Assembly: GCA_938023085.1 (NCBI GenBank)
Contig: CALHDP010000125.1
Span: 1-5,455 of the forward strand
Source of the DNA: an uncultured Collinsella sp.
GTDB lineage: Bacteria > Actinomycetota > Coriobacteriia > Coriobacteriales > Coriobacteriaceae
Reading direction: 5' to 3'
DNA: 5,455 nucleotides
In this document: piece after piece, positions 1 through 5,162 of the stretch
Layout: the number at the start of each line of letters is the position of its first letter
Numbering within the stretch: the first letter of the stretch is position 1
The notes under the pieces: model-generated
The model's input: the letters and a program-made list of their open reading frames with translations, nothing else
Told to the model about the DNA's origin: nothing
The model's database searches: none
Made by a program: the position numbers and the translations under genes

Positions 1-21
1 ACGATTTTTGTAATGTCAAGA

Positions 22-50
22 CTGGAATCCACAAAGTGCCGCTTTATGAT
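22..50 (+). promoter_or_regulatory. Probable sigma-70-type promoter of the structured RNA
   Basis: A TATGAT hexamer at 45-50 matches five of six bases of the -10 consensus. It is preceded, after a 17-base spacer, by a weak -35 element CTGGAA at 22-27. The predicted start near base 57 falls three bases before the 5' strand of the RNA's closing helix, which begins at base 60. That agreement between an independently placed promoter and the RNA fold is the main support; the -35 match alone would be unconvincing. Confidence 0.5.
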
Positions 51-56
51 GTAGTT

Positions 57-227
57 ATTCCGCCCCCCGCGGAGCAACTGGGTGAACCGTCGCGTTTATT
101 TAGGGAGCCCACACAGTCGTACCTAGTACAGGTATCCTTCGTTGTTAAGGACGCTGGAACAGTCGATGAGGGCACCCACCTGTTTTAGGTGGGTTCATTT
201 TCGTAACGTGGGGGGTGGTTTTCTTTT
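57..227 (+). ncRNA. ssrS: Structured RNA, probable 6S RNA
   Basis: Probable 6S RNA, which binds the housekeeping RNA polymerase holoenzyme by mimicking an open promoter. Bases 60-71 pair with 207-218 in a 12-bp closing helix with two G-U wobbles, and the helix is followed directly by TTTTCTTTT (219-227). On the 3' side, 174-181 and 187-194 form a perfect 8-bp hairpin (ACCCACCT, five-base loop, AGGTGGGT) followed by TCA. This resembles the hairpin on the 3' side of the 6S central bubble. Smaller apical hairpins are possible at 121-133 and 135-151. The length of about 170 nt fits the family, and a promoter is placed to start near base 57. There is no ORF. The family assignment rests on fold and remembered motif similarity, not on a covariance-model search. 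The alternative is an unrelated structured leader or sRNA. The 3' end is inferred from the T-rich run. Confidence 0.62.
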
Positions 228-325
228 GCCGCAAATCACCATTACAGTCCATATGGATTCCCGCCGGCATCCCGACAAGCCATCGACAACATCCCAATAT
301 CTGGTAAGCGCGTGATTATCGCTGC

Positions 326-361
326 GTGCAATTACATGCACCCCCCTTGGTCGAGTATTAT
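326..361 (+). promoter_or_regulatory. Weak candidate promoter and inverted repeat upstream of tagO
   Basis: The spacer 228-432 between the structured RNA and tagO contains no convincing small gene. TATTAT at 356-361 is a five-of-six match to a -10 box, giving a start near 368. No good -35 element exists: the best is ATTACA at 331-336 with an overlong 19-base spacer. An inverted repeat GTGCA-N6-TGCAC (326-341) covers the same -35 zone and could be an operator, but arms of five bases are expected by chance at some frequency. tagO might instead be served by read-through from the upstream RNA. Confidence 0.25.
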
Positions 362-432
362 GGTTCGGCTATGCCCTTTGCGCATGGCGTTCTTCTGACC
401 TTTTCCTTCGACGCTTGGCGGTTTTTAGATTC

Positions 433-1632
433 ATGGCTTCATCCCCGAGCTACATACCGTACCTATGCGTGGCAGCGGCGGCCTTTATCACGACCTTCCT
501 CGCGGTGCCCCTGGTCAAGCGCTTGGCAATTAAGCTCGATGCCGTCGACTATCCTTCTAAGCGCCGCATCAACACCAAGCCCATCCCGCGTTTGGGCGGA
601 ACGGCGGTGTTTTTGGGCCTGGTCGTCGCCTGCACTGTGCAAATCCTAGGCACCTGGTACCTAGGCTGGCCACCCGTCCTGGTGCCGCACCCGCGCCTTC
701 ACATTAGCTATCCCATGCTGGCGCTCTCCTTTACCGTCATCTTTGCGACCGGCGCTATCGACGACGTCTTCCAGCTCACGCCCAAGCAAAAGCTGGCCGG
801 ACAGGTCCTCGCCGCGCTTATCGCCTGCATGGGCGGCCTAAAAATCGGCGTCATCGTCAACCCGTTTGCTCCCGGCGAGATCATGCTCGGATGGCTCGCC
901 TACCCCATCACCGTAATCTATCTGGTGGCATTCACCAACATCATTAACCTCATCGACGGCCTCGACGGCTTGGCCACGGGCATCTGCGGCATCGCCTCGT
1001 TCACCATGTTTTCGATGGCCGTTCTCTCGGGCCGCATCGACGCCGCCGCGCTCTCCATTGCGCTCTTTGGCGCCTGTCTGGCCTTTTTGCGCTACAACTT
1101 CAACCCCGCAAGCATCTTCTTGGGCGACTCGGGGTCGCTGCTTCTGGGCTTTGCGCTGGGCTCCATCTCGCTGCTCAACGTGAGCCGCACCGCCGCACTC
1201 ACCTCGCTTATCATCCCGCTCATCGTTGCCGGCGTGCCTATCATCGACACGTTTAGCGCCATCGTGCGCCGCAAGCGCGCCCACATTAGCATCGGGCAGG
1301 CCGACAAGGGCCACATCCACCACCGCCTGATCCAAGAAGGCTACAACCAAAAACAGGCCGTGCTGCTCATCTATGCCTGGTGCATCATGCTTTCGGCCGG
1401 CGCCGCCGCGATTAACCAGGTCGAGGTGCCCATGCGTGTGCTCATCTTTACCGTGCTCGCCATTGGCTCGGCGGCCTTTGCCAAGCATCTGCATCTGTTT
1501 GAGCCCGTGCTGCGCCACCATTACAACAAGCGCACGCACGAGGACGAGCTCGTCACCCCCGACGACCCCGCTTTTAAGCAGGAGGAGCAGGCAGCCGAGG
1601 AGCGCAAAGAAGAGCGCCACCACAAGCTCTAG
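433..1632 (+). CDS. tagO: Undecaprenyl-phosphate N-acetylhexosamine-1-phosphate transferase (TagO/WecA, MraY superfamily)
   Basis: Integral membrane enzyme that transfers a HexNAc-1-phosphate, usually GlcNAc-1-P, from its UDP-sugar to undecaprenyl phosphate. This is the first step of teichoic-acid-like or other envelope glycopolymer synthesis. The 399-residue protein has about eleven hydrophobic segments (first at 7-28, last at 335-353). Family motifs are all present in order: an RxxxxPxPRLGG loop near 45-56, the Asp pair of AIDDVF at 110-111, NIINLIDGLDGLATG at 169-183, IFLGDSGS at 228-235 with Asp232, and the cytoplasmic GHIHHRL motif at 293-299. HIHH marks the WecA/TagO branch rather than MraY itself. 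The last ~33 residues are highly charged (Glu, Lys, Arg, His) and lie beyond the conserved core. ATG 433 is chosen because it has a weak GGCGG at 417-421 upstream and precedes the first membrane segment directly; an in-frame TTG at 415 adds six residues and has no ribosome binding site. The acceptor polymer cannot be told from this window, since no other glycan genes are adjacent. Confidence 0.93.
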   Translation: MASSPSYIPYLCVAAAAFITTFLAVPLVKRLAIKLDAVDYPSKRRINTKPIPRLGGTAVFLGLVVACTVQILGTWYLGWPPVLVPHPRLHISYPMLALSFTVIFATGAIDDVFQLTPKQKLAGQVLAALIACMGGLKIGVIVNPFAPGEIMLGWLAYPITVIYLVAFTNIINLIDGLDGLATGICGIASFTMFSMAVLSGRIDAAALSIALFGACLAFLRYNFNPASIFLGDSGSLLLGFALGSISLLNVSRTAALTSLIIPLIVAGVPIIDTFSAIVRRKRAHISIGQADKGHIHHRLIQEGYNQKQAVLLIYAWCIMLSAGAAAINQVEVPMRVLIFTVLAIGSAAFAKHLHLFEPVLRHHYNKRTHEDELVTPDDPAFKQEEQAAEERKEERHHKL

Positions 1633-1680
1633 GGCAAGCTGCCAAGGATGTGCCAAGGCACCGTTGGCCAAGCGCGGCCG

Positions 1681-1740
1681 CGCCGCACCCACCGCACAAG
1701 CCACCCCTCTCCCGCCCCTCGCCTACTTACGTCCCGCCCC
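1681..1740 (+). promoter_or_regulatory. C-rich, G-poor tract after tagO, candidate Rho-loading (rut) region
   Basis: Of these 60 bases, 37 are C and only 8 are G, a strong skew compared with the balanced coding sequence on either side. It begins about 50 bases past the tagO stop, where transcripts would be untranslated. No hairpin followed by a T run exists between 1633 and 1791 (the best stem is GCCAA/TTGGC at 1652-1668, with no U tract). Such C>G bubbles are typical of Rho utilisation sites, so Rho-dependent termination of tagO is a reasonable inference. Confidence 0.35.
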
Positions 1741-1781
1741 TCCAATAAACGCGTTATCATCTTGACCCATGAACATACGTT

Positions 1782-1786
1782 AGGAG
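1782..1786 (+). promoter_or_regulatory. Ribosome binding site of trpS
   Basis: AGGAG lies five bases before ATG 1792. It fixes the trpS start there and excludes the in-frame upstream start at 1648, whose extra 48 residues read through the C-rich spacer and have no family match. Confidence 0.85.
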
Positions 1787-1791
1787 CAATC

Positions 1792-2841
1792 ATGCCAAAC
1801 GAGAACAGCTACGAAGTCGCGCTGCAAAAGAGCAACGCCATTCGCGAGGGCCTGACCAAGACGCCCGAGAAGTTCACCATGCTCACCGGCGACCGCCCCA
1901 CCGGCCGTCTGCACCTGGGCCACTACTTCGGTACCCTCAAGGGCCGTGTTGAGCTGCAGGACATGGGCGCCAAGACCAACGTGCTCATCGCCGACTACCA
2001 GGTCATCACTGACCGCGACACCACCGAGCACATCCAGGACAACGTGTACAACATGGTCATGGACTACCTTGCCTGCGGCATCGACCCCGACAAGACCATG
2101 ATCTACGCGCACTCCGCCGTGCCCGCCGCCAACCAGCTCATGCTGCCGTTCCTGTCGCTGGTGTCCGAGGCCGAGCTGGCGCGCAACCCCACGGTCAAGG
2201 CCGAGATGGAGGCCTCGGGCCACGAGCTTACCGGCCTCCTGCTCACCTACCCGGTGCACCAGGCCTGCGACATCCTGTTCTGCAAGGGCAACGTGGTGCC
2301 GGTCGGTCGCGACCAGCTGCCGCACATCGAGCTCACCCGCACCATCGCCCGCCGCTTTAACAACCGCTACGGCAAGGTGTTCCCCGAGGTCGAGGCGCTG
2401 CTGTCCGAGACCCCGCTGCTGCCGGGCCTGGACGGTCGCAAGATGAGCAAGAGCTACGGCAACGCCATCAATATTTCGATGACCGCCGAGGAGACGGCCA
2501 AACGCATCAAGAAGAGCCAGACCGACTCCGAGCGCATGATCACGTTCGATCCCGAGAACCGCCCCGGCGTGTCCGGCCTGCTTTCGACCGCCGCCATCTG
2601 CACCGGTCGCTCCGAGGTCGAGATTGCCGAGGAGATCGGCATGGGCGGCTCCGGCCAGCTCAAGAAGTACGTGACCGAGGCCGTCAACGAGTACTTCGCG
2701 CCGATCCGCGAGCGCCGTCAGCGCTACGAGAACGATCTGGACTATGTAAAGGACGTCCTGCACGAGGGCAACCGTCGCGCCAACGAGATCGCCGATCAGA
2801 CCCTGGCAGAGGTTCAGGACGCCATGGGCATGGTGTACTAG
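1792..2841 (+). CDS. trpS: Tryptophanyl-tRNA synthetase
   Basis: Class I aminoacyl-tRNA synthetase that charges tRNA-Trp with tryptophan using ATP, in the cytoplasm. The 349-residue length is normal for bacterial TrpRS. The N-terminal nucleotide-binding motif appears as TGDRPTGRLHLGH (32-44, HIGH equivalent HLGH 41-44). Conserved NPTVKAE lies at 132-138, the tryptophan-site stretch VPVGRDQLPHIELTR at 169-183, and the KMSKS loop at 217-221 within GLDGRKMSKSYGN. The C-terminal helical domain ends in a QTLAEVQDAMG stretch, like that of the RPTG-type TrpRS of streptococci and Deinococcus TrpRS II. Both signature motifs are intact, so an active enzyme is expected. TATCAT at 1755-1760 could be a -10 box, but no fitting -35 was seen. 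From a start near 1767 the leader would be only ~25 bases, which leaves no room for a T-box or Trp leader peptide. No trp biosynthesis gene is adjacent. Third positions are very rich in G/C, consistent with high expression. Confidence 0.97.
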   Translation: MPNENSYEVALQKSNAIREGLTKTPEKFTMLTGDRPTGRLHLGHYFGTLKGRVELQDMGAKTNVLIADYQVITDRDTTEHIQDNVYNMVMDYLACGIDPDKTMIYAHSAVPAANQLMLPFLSLVSEAELARNPTVKAEMEASGHELTGLLLTYPVHQACDILFCKGNVVPVGRDQLPHIELTRTIARRFNNRYGKVFPEVEALLSETPLLPGLDGRKMSKSYGNAINISMTAEETAKRIKKSQTDSERMITFDPENRPGVSGLLSTAAICTGRSEVEIAEEIGMGGSGQLKKYVTEAVNEYFAPIRERRQRYENDLDYVKDVLHEGNRRANEIADQTLAEVQDAMGMVY

Positions 2842-2876
2842 ACCGATCTGCTGGCTTGAGCTTTCGATTGCTTTAG

Positions 2877-2904
2877 GGCGGGCGCTACGGCGTCCGCCTT
2901 TTTT
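2877..2904 (+). terminator. Rho-independent terminator of trpS
   Basis: Bases 2877-2885 pair with 2890-2898 (nine base pairs, one G-U wobble) around a TACG loop closed by C-G, a stable UNCG-type tetraloop. Six T residues follow at 2899-2904. It begins 36 bases after the trpS stop codon and faces the convergent minus-strand genes. Confidence 0.9.
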
Positions 2905-2951
2905 GATGCCCGACCTGTTCGGCTCCGCCCATCGCACTCCCCCGACAAACA

Positions 2952-2993
2952 GGAACAGGCCCGCCGGCAGTTAGTTGCCAGCGGGCCTGTTCC
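2952..2993. terminator. Long perfect hairpin in the convergent intergenic region, possible minus-strand terminator
   Basis: Thirteen bases at 2952-2964 (GGAACAGGCCCGC) pair perfectly with 2981-2993. After one mismatch the stem continues with GGCA/TGCC (2966-2969 with 2976-2979) around a six-base loop. On the plus strand no T tract follows. On the minus strand the hairpin is followed by TGTTTGTC, a poor U tract. It may be a fail-safe barrier between the convergent trpS and MGMT transcripts, or a palindromic repeat unrelated to termination. Confidence 0.42.
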
Positions 2994-3179
2994 CGAAGTA
3001 CACCGTTGAATCGCACAGAGGGGAGGAATGCGAATCAAACTCAACAGGGCAGGCTTTTTCATCGCCTATTGCCTGCTCCGTTGCTGAATACAATATAGTT
3101 CACCGTGGTTTACTTTGCAGCATCAATATTCGCCGCCATAGCTTCTCCATAAGTTAGCCCCGGTAAACCTGCAACAGAA
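2994..3179. other. Intergenic spacer without a convincing gene
   Basis: This is the rest of the ~390-base convergent gap between trpS and the MGMT gene. It holds an imperfect eight-pair hairpin (3047-3054 with 3071-3078, loop of 16 bases containing five T residues) and an AT-rich patch around 3085-3100 with TATAGT at 3094-3099 but no fitting -35 box. The short reading frames here lack ribosome binding sites at proper spacing or cross the hairpins. I see no recognisable RNA family. Confidence 0.5.
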
Positions 3180-3216
3180 AACCACCACAAAGGGGACAGG
3201 CACCTTTGTGGTGGTT
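3180..3216 (-). repeat. Palindromic repeat copy 1, probable terminator of the MGMT gene
   Basis: Perfect 14-bp inverted repeat: AACCACCACAAAGG at 3180-3193 pairs with 3203-3216 around the nine-base loop GGACAGGCA. Read on the minus strand it starts 18 bases after the MGMT stop codon and ends in TTTTCTGTTG, so it looks like an intrinsic terminator. Near-identical arms occur at 3585-3623 and 5163-5203. Unlike those two copies, its plus-strand 3' flank is CTGGCC, not TGACCGG. Confidence 0.75.
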
Positions 3217-3234
3217 CTGGCCACGGCAGAGCTG

Positions 3235-3555
3235 TTAGAGTCCGGCAGGCCAACGACAGACGGCCAGGTCGACGTGCATGTCGTCCTTAAACGCCACACC
3301 CTCCCCTAGCAAAAGCTCACGTTGAGCATCGGGACCGCCAAAAGCAAAACCCTCGCATATGCGCCCGTCGGCAAACACCACGCGGTGACAGGGAATCTCG
3401 CCGGGGCGCGGATTGCTATGCAGGGCATACCCCACATACCGCGCACTTCGTGGTCGACCGGCAAGCAGCGCCACCTGACCATACGTGGCGACCATCCCCT
3501 CGGGGATCTGCTCGACCACCTCGTACACCCGTTCAAAAAAGCCCTCAGACGCCAT
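3235..3555 (-). CDS. MGMT-family protein, single-domain with retained PCHR cysteine (alkyltransferase or alkyltransferase-like)
   Basis: The 106-residue protein equals only the C-terminal, DNA-binding and catalytic domain of O6-alkylguanine-DNA alkyltransferases; the N-terminal domain of Ogt/Ada-type enzymes is absent. Visible family features: VATYGQVALLAG at 22-33 with the Tyr25 position, RSARYVGYALHSNP at 36-49 with the base-flipping arginine at 39, and IPCHRVV at 54-60 with the acceptor cysteine at 56. Alkyltransferase-like (Atl) proteins normally have Trp here (PWHR), so this one could in principle accept an alkyl group, though size alone resembles Atl proteins. The start has an excellent AAAGGAG six bases upstream (3562-3568). 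Only 29 bases separate the start codon from palindrome copy 2, so an independent promoter would have to overlap that palindrome; read-through from degV is possible. A probable terminator (copy 1) follows. Family assignment is firm; repair versus signalling to nucleotide excision repair is open. Confidence 0.88.
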   Translation of the reverse strand: MASEGFFERVYEVVEQIPEGMVATYGQVALLAGRPRSARYVGYALHSNPRPGEIPCHRVVFADGRICEGFAFGGPDAQRELLLGEGVAFKDDMHVDLAVCRWPAGL

Positions 3556-3584
3556 TGCGTGCTCCTTTCAACCGAACCCAGCAT

Positions 3585-3623
3585 AAACCACCACAAAGGT
3601 ACCTGTCCCCTTTGTGGTGGTTT
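3585..3623 (-). repeat. Palindromic repeat copy 2, between degV and the MGMT gene
   Basis: Perfect 15-bp inverted repeat: 3585-3599 pairs with 3609-3623 around loop TACCTGTCC. That loop is the reverse complement of the copy 1 and copy 3 loop apart from one base (C to T), so the loop is inverted here. On the minus strand it starts 11 bases after the degV stop and ends in only three T residues before ATGCTGG, the weakest U tract of the three. On the plus strand it is followed by TTGACCGG, shared with copy 3. It may act as a leaky terminator or attenuator ahead of the MGMT gene. Confidence 0.72.
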
Positions 3624-3634
3624 TGACCGGAAAG

Positions 3635-4489
3635 CTAGTTGGCGGGGCGGAAGAAGGCTACGGCTACAGCGCCGGGGCCCACGTGGGTGCCGATGGTGGC
3701 GCCGATAGTGTGGATGGGCAGCTCACCCTCGGCATGGCCGGCCCACAACGCGGCACTGTCCTCGATATACTTCTTGAGCACCGCATCCGAAAGACCCGTA
3801 TAGCCGAGCGCCAGCGGCATGGAAAAGTCGATGCCGCCCGCCTTTTCGACCTTTTGGTTCAGCAGGTTGCGGCCGTTCTTGGAACCGCGCGCCTTGCCCA
3901 GCTGCACGATCAGACCGTCCTCGACAGCCACCACAGGCTTTACGTTGAGCAGCGTGCCCACGGCGCCGGCCGCAGCAGACAGACGACCGCCGCGCACCAG
4001 GTACTCCAGCGTCTCGAGCAGGCCGATGACGACCACGCGGTCACGGACGGCCTCGACGGCCGCCGCGATCTGGGCCGCACTACGGCCCTCATCCACCAGG
4101 CGCAGGGCATACTCGACCAGGACACGCTCGCCCAGAGTGACGTTATTGCTATCCACCACGTACACGTCGCCGCCCGGCGCCTCGGCAAGTGCGGTACGGG
4201 CACTCTGATTGGTGCCTGATAGCTTAGCGCCCACGGTAATAATCACAGCCTCATCGCCGGCTTCACGAACCTTGGCAATCGCCTGCGAAAACGCGTACGG
4301 GTTGACCTGGCCGGTCTTGGGCAGCTCATCGCGCTCCACGAGCATCTCGTAAAAGCGCTGGTGATCGATGTCGATGCCATCCATGTACACATCGGTGCCA
4401 AAGGTGACGGACAGCGGCAAAACGGCCAGTGCTGGGTGCTCGGCCGGCGACATATCGCTTGCGGAATCGGTAATAATGCGGACGGACAT
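3635..4489 (-). CDS. DegV family protein (FakB-like fatty-acid-binding protein)
   Basis: Cytoplasmic fatty-acid-binding protein. In characterised relatives (FakB) the protein presents an exogenous fatty acid to the kinase FakA for phosphorylation and entry into phospholipid synthesis; that role here is inferred from the family. The 284-residue length is normal. Motifs: IITDSASD at 5-12, LPLSVTFGT at 24-32, KTGQVNPYAF at 58-67, LSGTNQSA at 90-97, VVDSNN at 111-116, the GLLETLEYLVRGGRLS segment at 156-171, and HVGPGA at 269-274. Thr59, Ser91 and His269 fall where DegV/FakB proteins hold the lipid carboxylate. The usual TSQP motif reads TGQV, a local departure. Start M at 4489 has AAAGGA six bases upstream and begins directly at the conserved first strand; an in-frame ATG-like start at 4594 would add 35 residues without homology. 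It follows marR by 119 bases on the same strand with no clear terminator between, so co-transcription is plausible. No fakA (DAK2-type kinase) gene is in this window. Palindrome copy 2 follows the stop. Confidence 0.93.
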   Translation of the reverse strand: MSVRIITDSASDMSPAEHPALAVLPLSVTFGTDVYMDGIDIDHQRFYEMLVERDELPKTGQVNPYAFSQAIAKVREAGDEAVIITVGAKLSGTNQSARTALAEAPGGDVYVVDSNNVTLGERVLVEYALRLVDEGRSAAQIAAAVEAVRDRVVVIGLLETLEYLVRGGRLSAAAGAVGTLLNVKPVVAVEDGLIVQLGKARGSKNGRNLLNQKVEKAGGIDFSMPLALGYTGLSDAVLKKYIEDSAALWAGHAEGELPIHTIGATIGTHVGPGAVAVAFFRPAN

Positions 4490-4495
4490 AGCGAA

Positions 4496-4501
4496 TCCTT
4501 T
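4496..4501 (-). promoter_or_regulatory. Ribosome binding site of degV
   Basis: AAAGGA on the minus strand lies six bases before the ATG at 4489. It decides this start over the longer in-frame alternative at 4594. Confidence 0.8.
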
Positions 4502-4608
4502 CTTGCGCAGGTCCCGCGCAGGGAATTTTGACAGCAAGGCCCCGGCACGGTATACGCGCTCAAACAGGACTATGCAGTTGTTAATTGGAAGCAAAAGCCT
4601 TGGCGGCC

Positions 4609-5058
4609 CTACAGCTCGCGCAGGGTGTTGAGAATCGTGCGCAGCGACGCATACATCTGCTCGCGCTGCTCCACACCCATAGCCTTACCGGTGGTATCGA
4701 GCACCTCGCGAATGATGCGGTCCGCTTCGCTCATGCTCTCGCCGCCCAGAGCGGTCAGGCGCACCGGAGCACGATACTTAACGGCGGCATCGCCCGAATC
4801 GTCGACCTCGACGTAGCCGCCCTCCTCCAGATGCGCGAGCGTACGCGAGACGGCGGCGCGGGTCACGCCTGCCATGCGAGCCAGGTCAGCGCCAGTCAGG
4901 CCGTCCTTGCTGCGCTCAAGATAGTAAAGGCACATAACGTCGGAGCCCTTGAGGCCCAGCCTTGCGCCCTCGGATGTCTTAATGCGCTGAATCTCCTTGT
5001 AGAGCCCGCTGATCAGTCCGACAAAGTCCTCGAAACGTGTCTCGTCGTTCTGCTGCAT
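4609..5058 (-). CDS. MarR-family transcriptional regulator
   Basis: DNA-binding regulator of 149 residues, the usual MarR length, probably a dimer that represses nearby genes until a small ligand binds. Residues 1-36 form a helical dimerisation part. A winged helix-turn-helix is visible at about 53-103: LTGADLARMAGVTRAAVSRT at 54-73 contains both HTH helices, LAHLEEGGYVE at 74-84 leads into the wing, and RAPVRLTALG at 96-105 closes it. The C-terminal helices (106-149) complete the dimer interface. Start M at 5058 is preceded by AAAGGCGG nine bases upstream; an in-frame start at 5124 would add 22 residues that are not typical of the family. The gene lies upstream of degV on the same strand, which makes degV and marR itself its natural candidate targets. 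A short inverted repeat at 5108-5122 next to a possible -10 box could be its operator. Ligand and targets are unknown. Confidence 0.9.
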   Translation of the reverse strand: MQQNDETRFEDFVGLISGLYKEIQRIKTSEGARLGLKGSDVMCLYYLERSKDGLTGADLARMAGVTRAAVSRTLAHLEEGGYVEVDDSGDAAVKYRAPVRLTALGGESMSEADRIIREVLDTTGKAMGVEQREQMYASLRTILNTLREL

Positions 5059-5067
5059 GGGAGACGA

Positions 5068-5075
5068 CCGCCTTT
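5068..5075 (-). promoter_or_regulatory. Ribosome binding site of marR
   Basis: AAAGGCGG on the minus strand ends nine bases before the ATG at 5058. It is the best Shine-Dalgarno match near any in-frame start of this gene. Confidence 0.6.
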
Positions 5076-5101
5076 CGCTTGCATAATGCTTACGGGTAAA
5101 C

Positions 5102-5122
5102 ATCTTAGTCGCATAAGGCGAC
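5102..5122 (-). promoter_or_regulatory. Candidate marR promoter -10 box with adjoining operator-like inverted repeat
   Basis: On the minus strand TAAGAT (5107-5102) is a four-of-six match to a -10 element, with a start predicted near 5095. Directly upstream, GTCGC-N5-GCGAC (5108-5122) is a perfect inverted repeat that would sit in the promoter spacer, where a MarR dimer could block polymerase. A second small palindrome, GCATAATGC, lies at 5081-5089 in the predicted leader. No good -35 element was found, and arms of five bases can arise by chance. Confidence 0.3.
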
Positions 5123-5162
5123 ACCTGTACCCAAATACCCCATTTGTTAACCCATCAACATA

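Noticed and set aside
248..257. Perfect ten-base palindrome TCCATATGGA in the tagO upstream region
   Set aside because: Single short palindrome with no neighbouring half sites or promoter relation; chance is adequate.
326..649. 107-codon plus-strand frame overlapping the start of tagO
   Set aside because: Out of frame with tagO, low-complexity Ser/Pro/Arg/Trp composition after base 415, and no ribosome binding site.
1633..1791. T-box riboswitch or Trp leader peptide ahead of trpS
   Set aside because: No specifier or antiterminator structure, no tandem Trp codons, no intrinsic terminator, and the probable leader is only about 25 bases long.
838..2937. Long minus-strand frames opposite tagO (838-1704) and trpS (1780-2937)
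   Set aside because: They are antisense shadows caused by strong G/C third-position bias. Their composition is dominated by Ala, Gly, Val, Asp and His without motifs, and the sense genes are certain. The second also runs through the trpS terminator.
2838..3062. 74-codon minus-strand frame in the convergent gap
   Set aside because: It reads through both the 2952-2993 hairpin and the trpS terminator, has no good ribosome binding site, and is rich in Arg, Ser and Cys without recognisable features.
3028..3087. 19-residue frame MRIKLNRAGFFIAYCLLRC preceded by GGGGAGG
   Set aside because: The purine-rich stretch is only one base from the ATG, too close for normal initiation, and there is no promoter or conservation evidence.
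3614..4219. Plus-strand frames opposite degV (3614-4219 and 3819-4208)
   Set aside because: Antisense shadows of the firmly identified degV gene; no motifs or start signals.
4505..4524. Short repeats GCGCAG-N5-GCGCAG and TCCC/GGGA between marR and degV
   Set aside because: Arms of four to six bases in GC-rich DNA, with no T tract and no clear promoter relation.
4571..4608. Possible terminator between marR and degV on the minus strand (GCC/GGC followed by TTTT)
   Set aside because: The best stem has only three base pairs, too weak to call. The two genes are therefore left as a possible operon.
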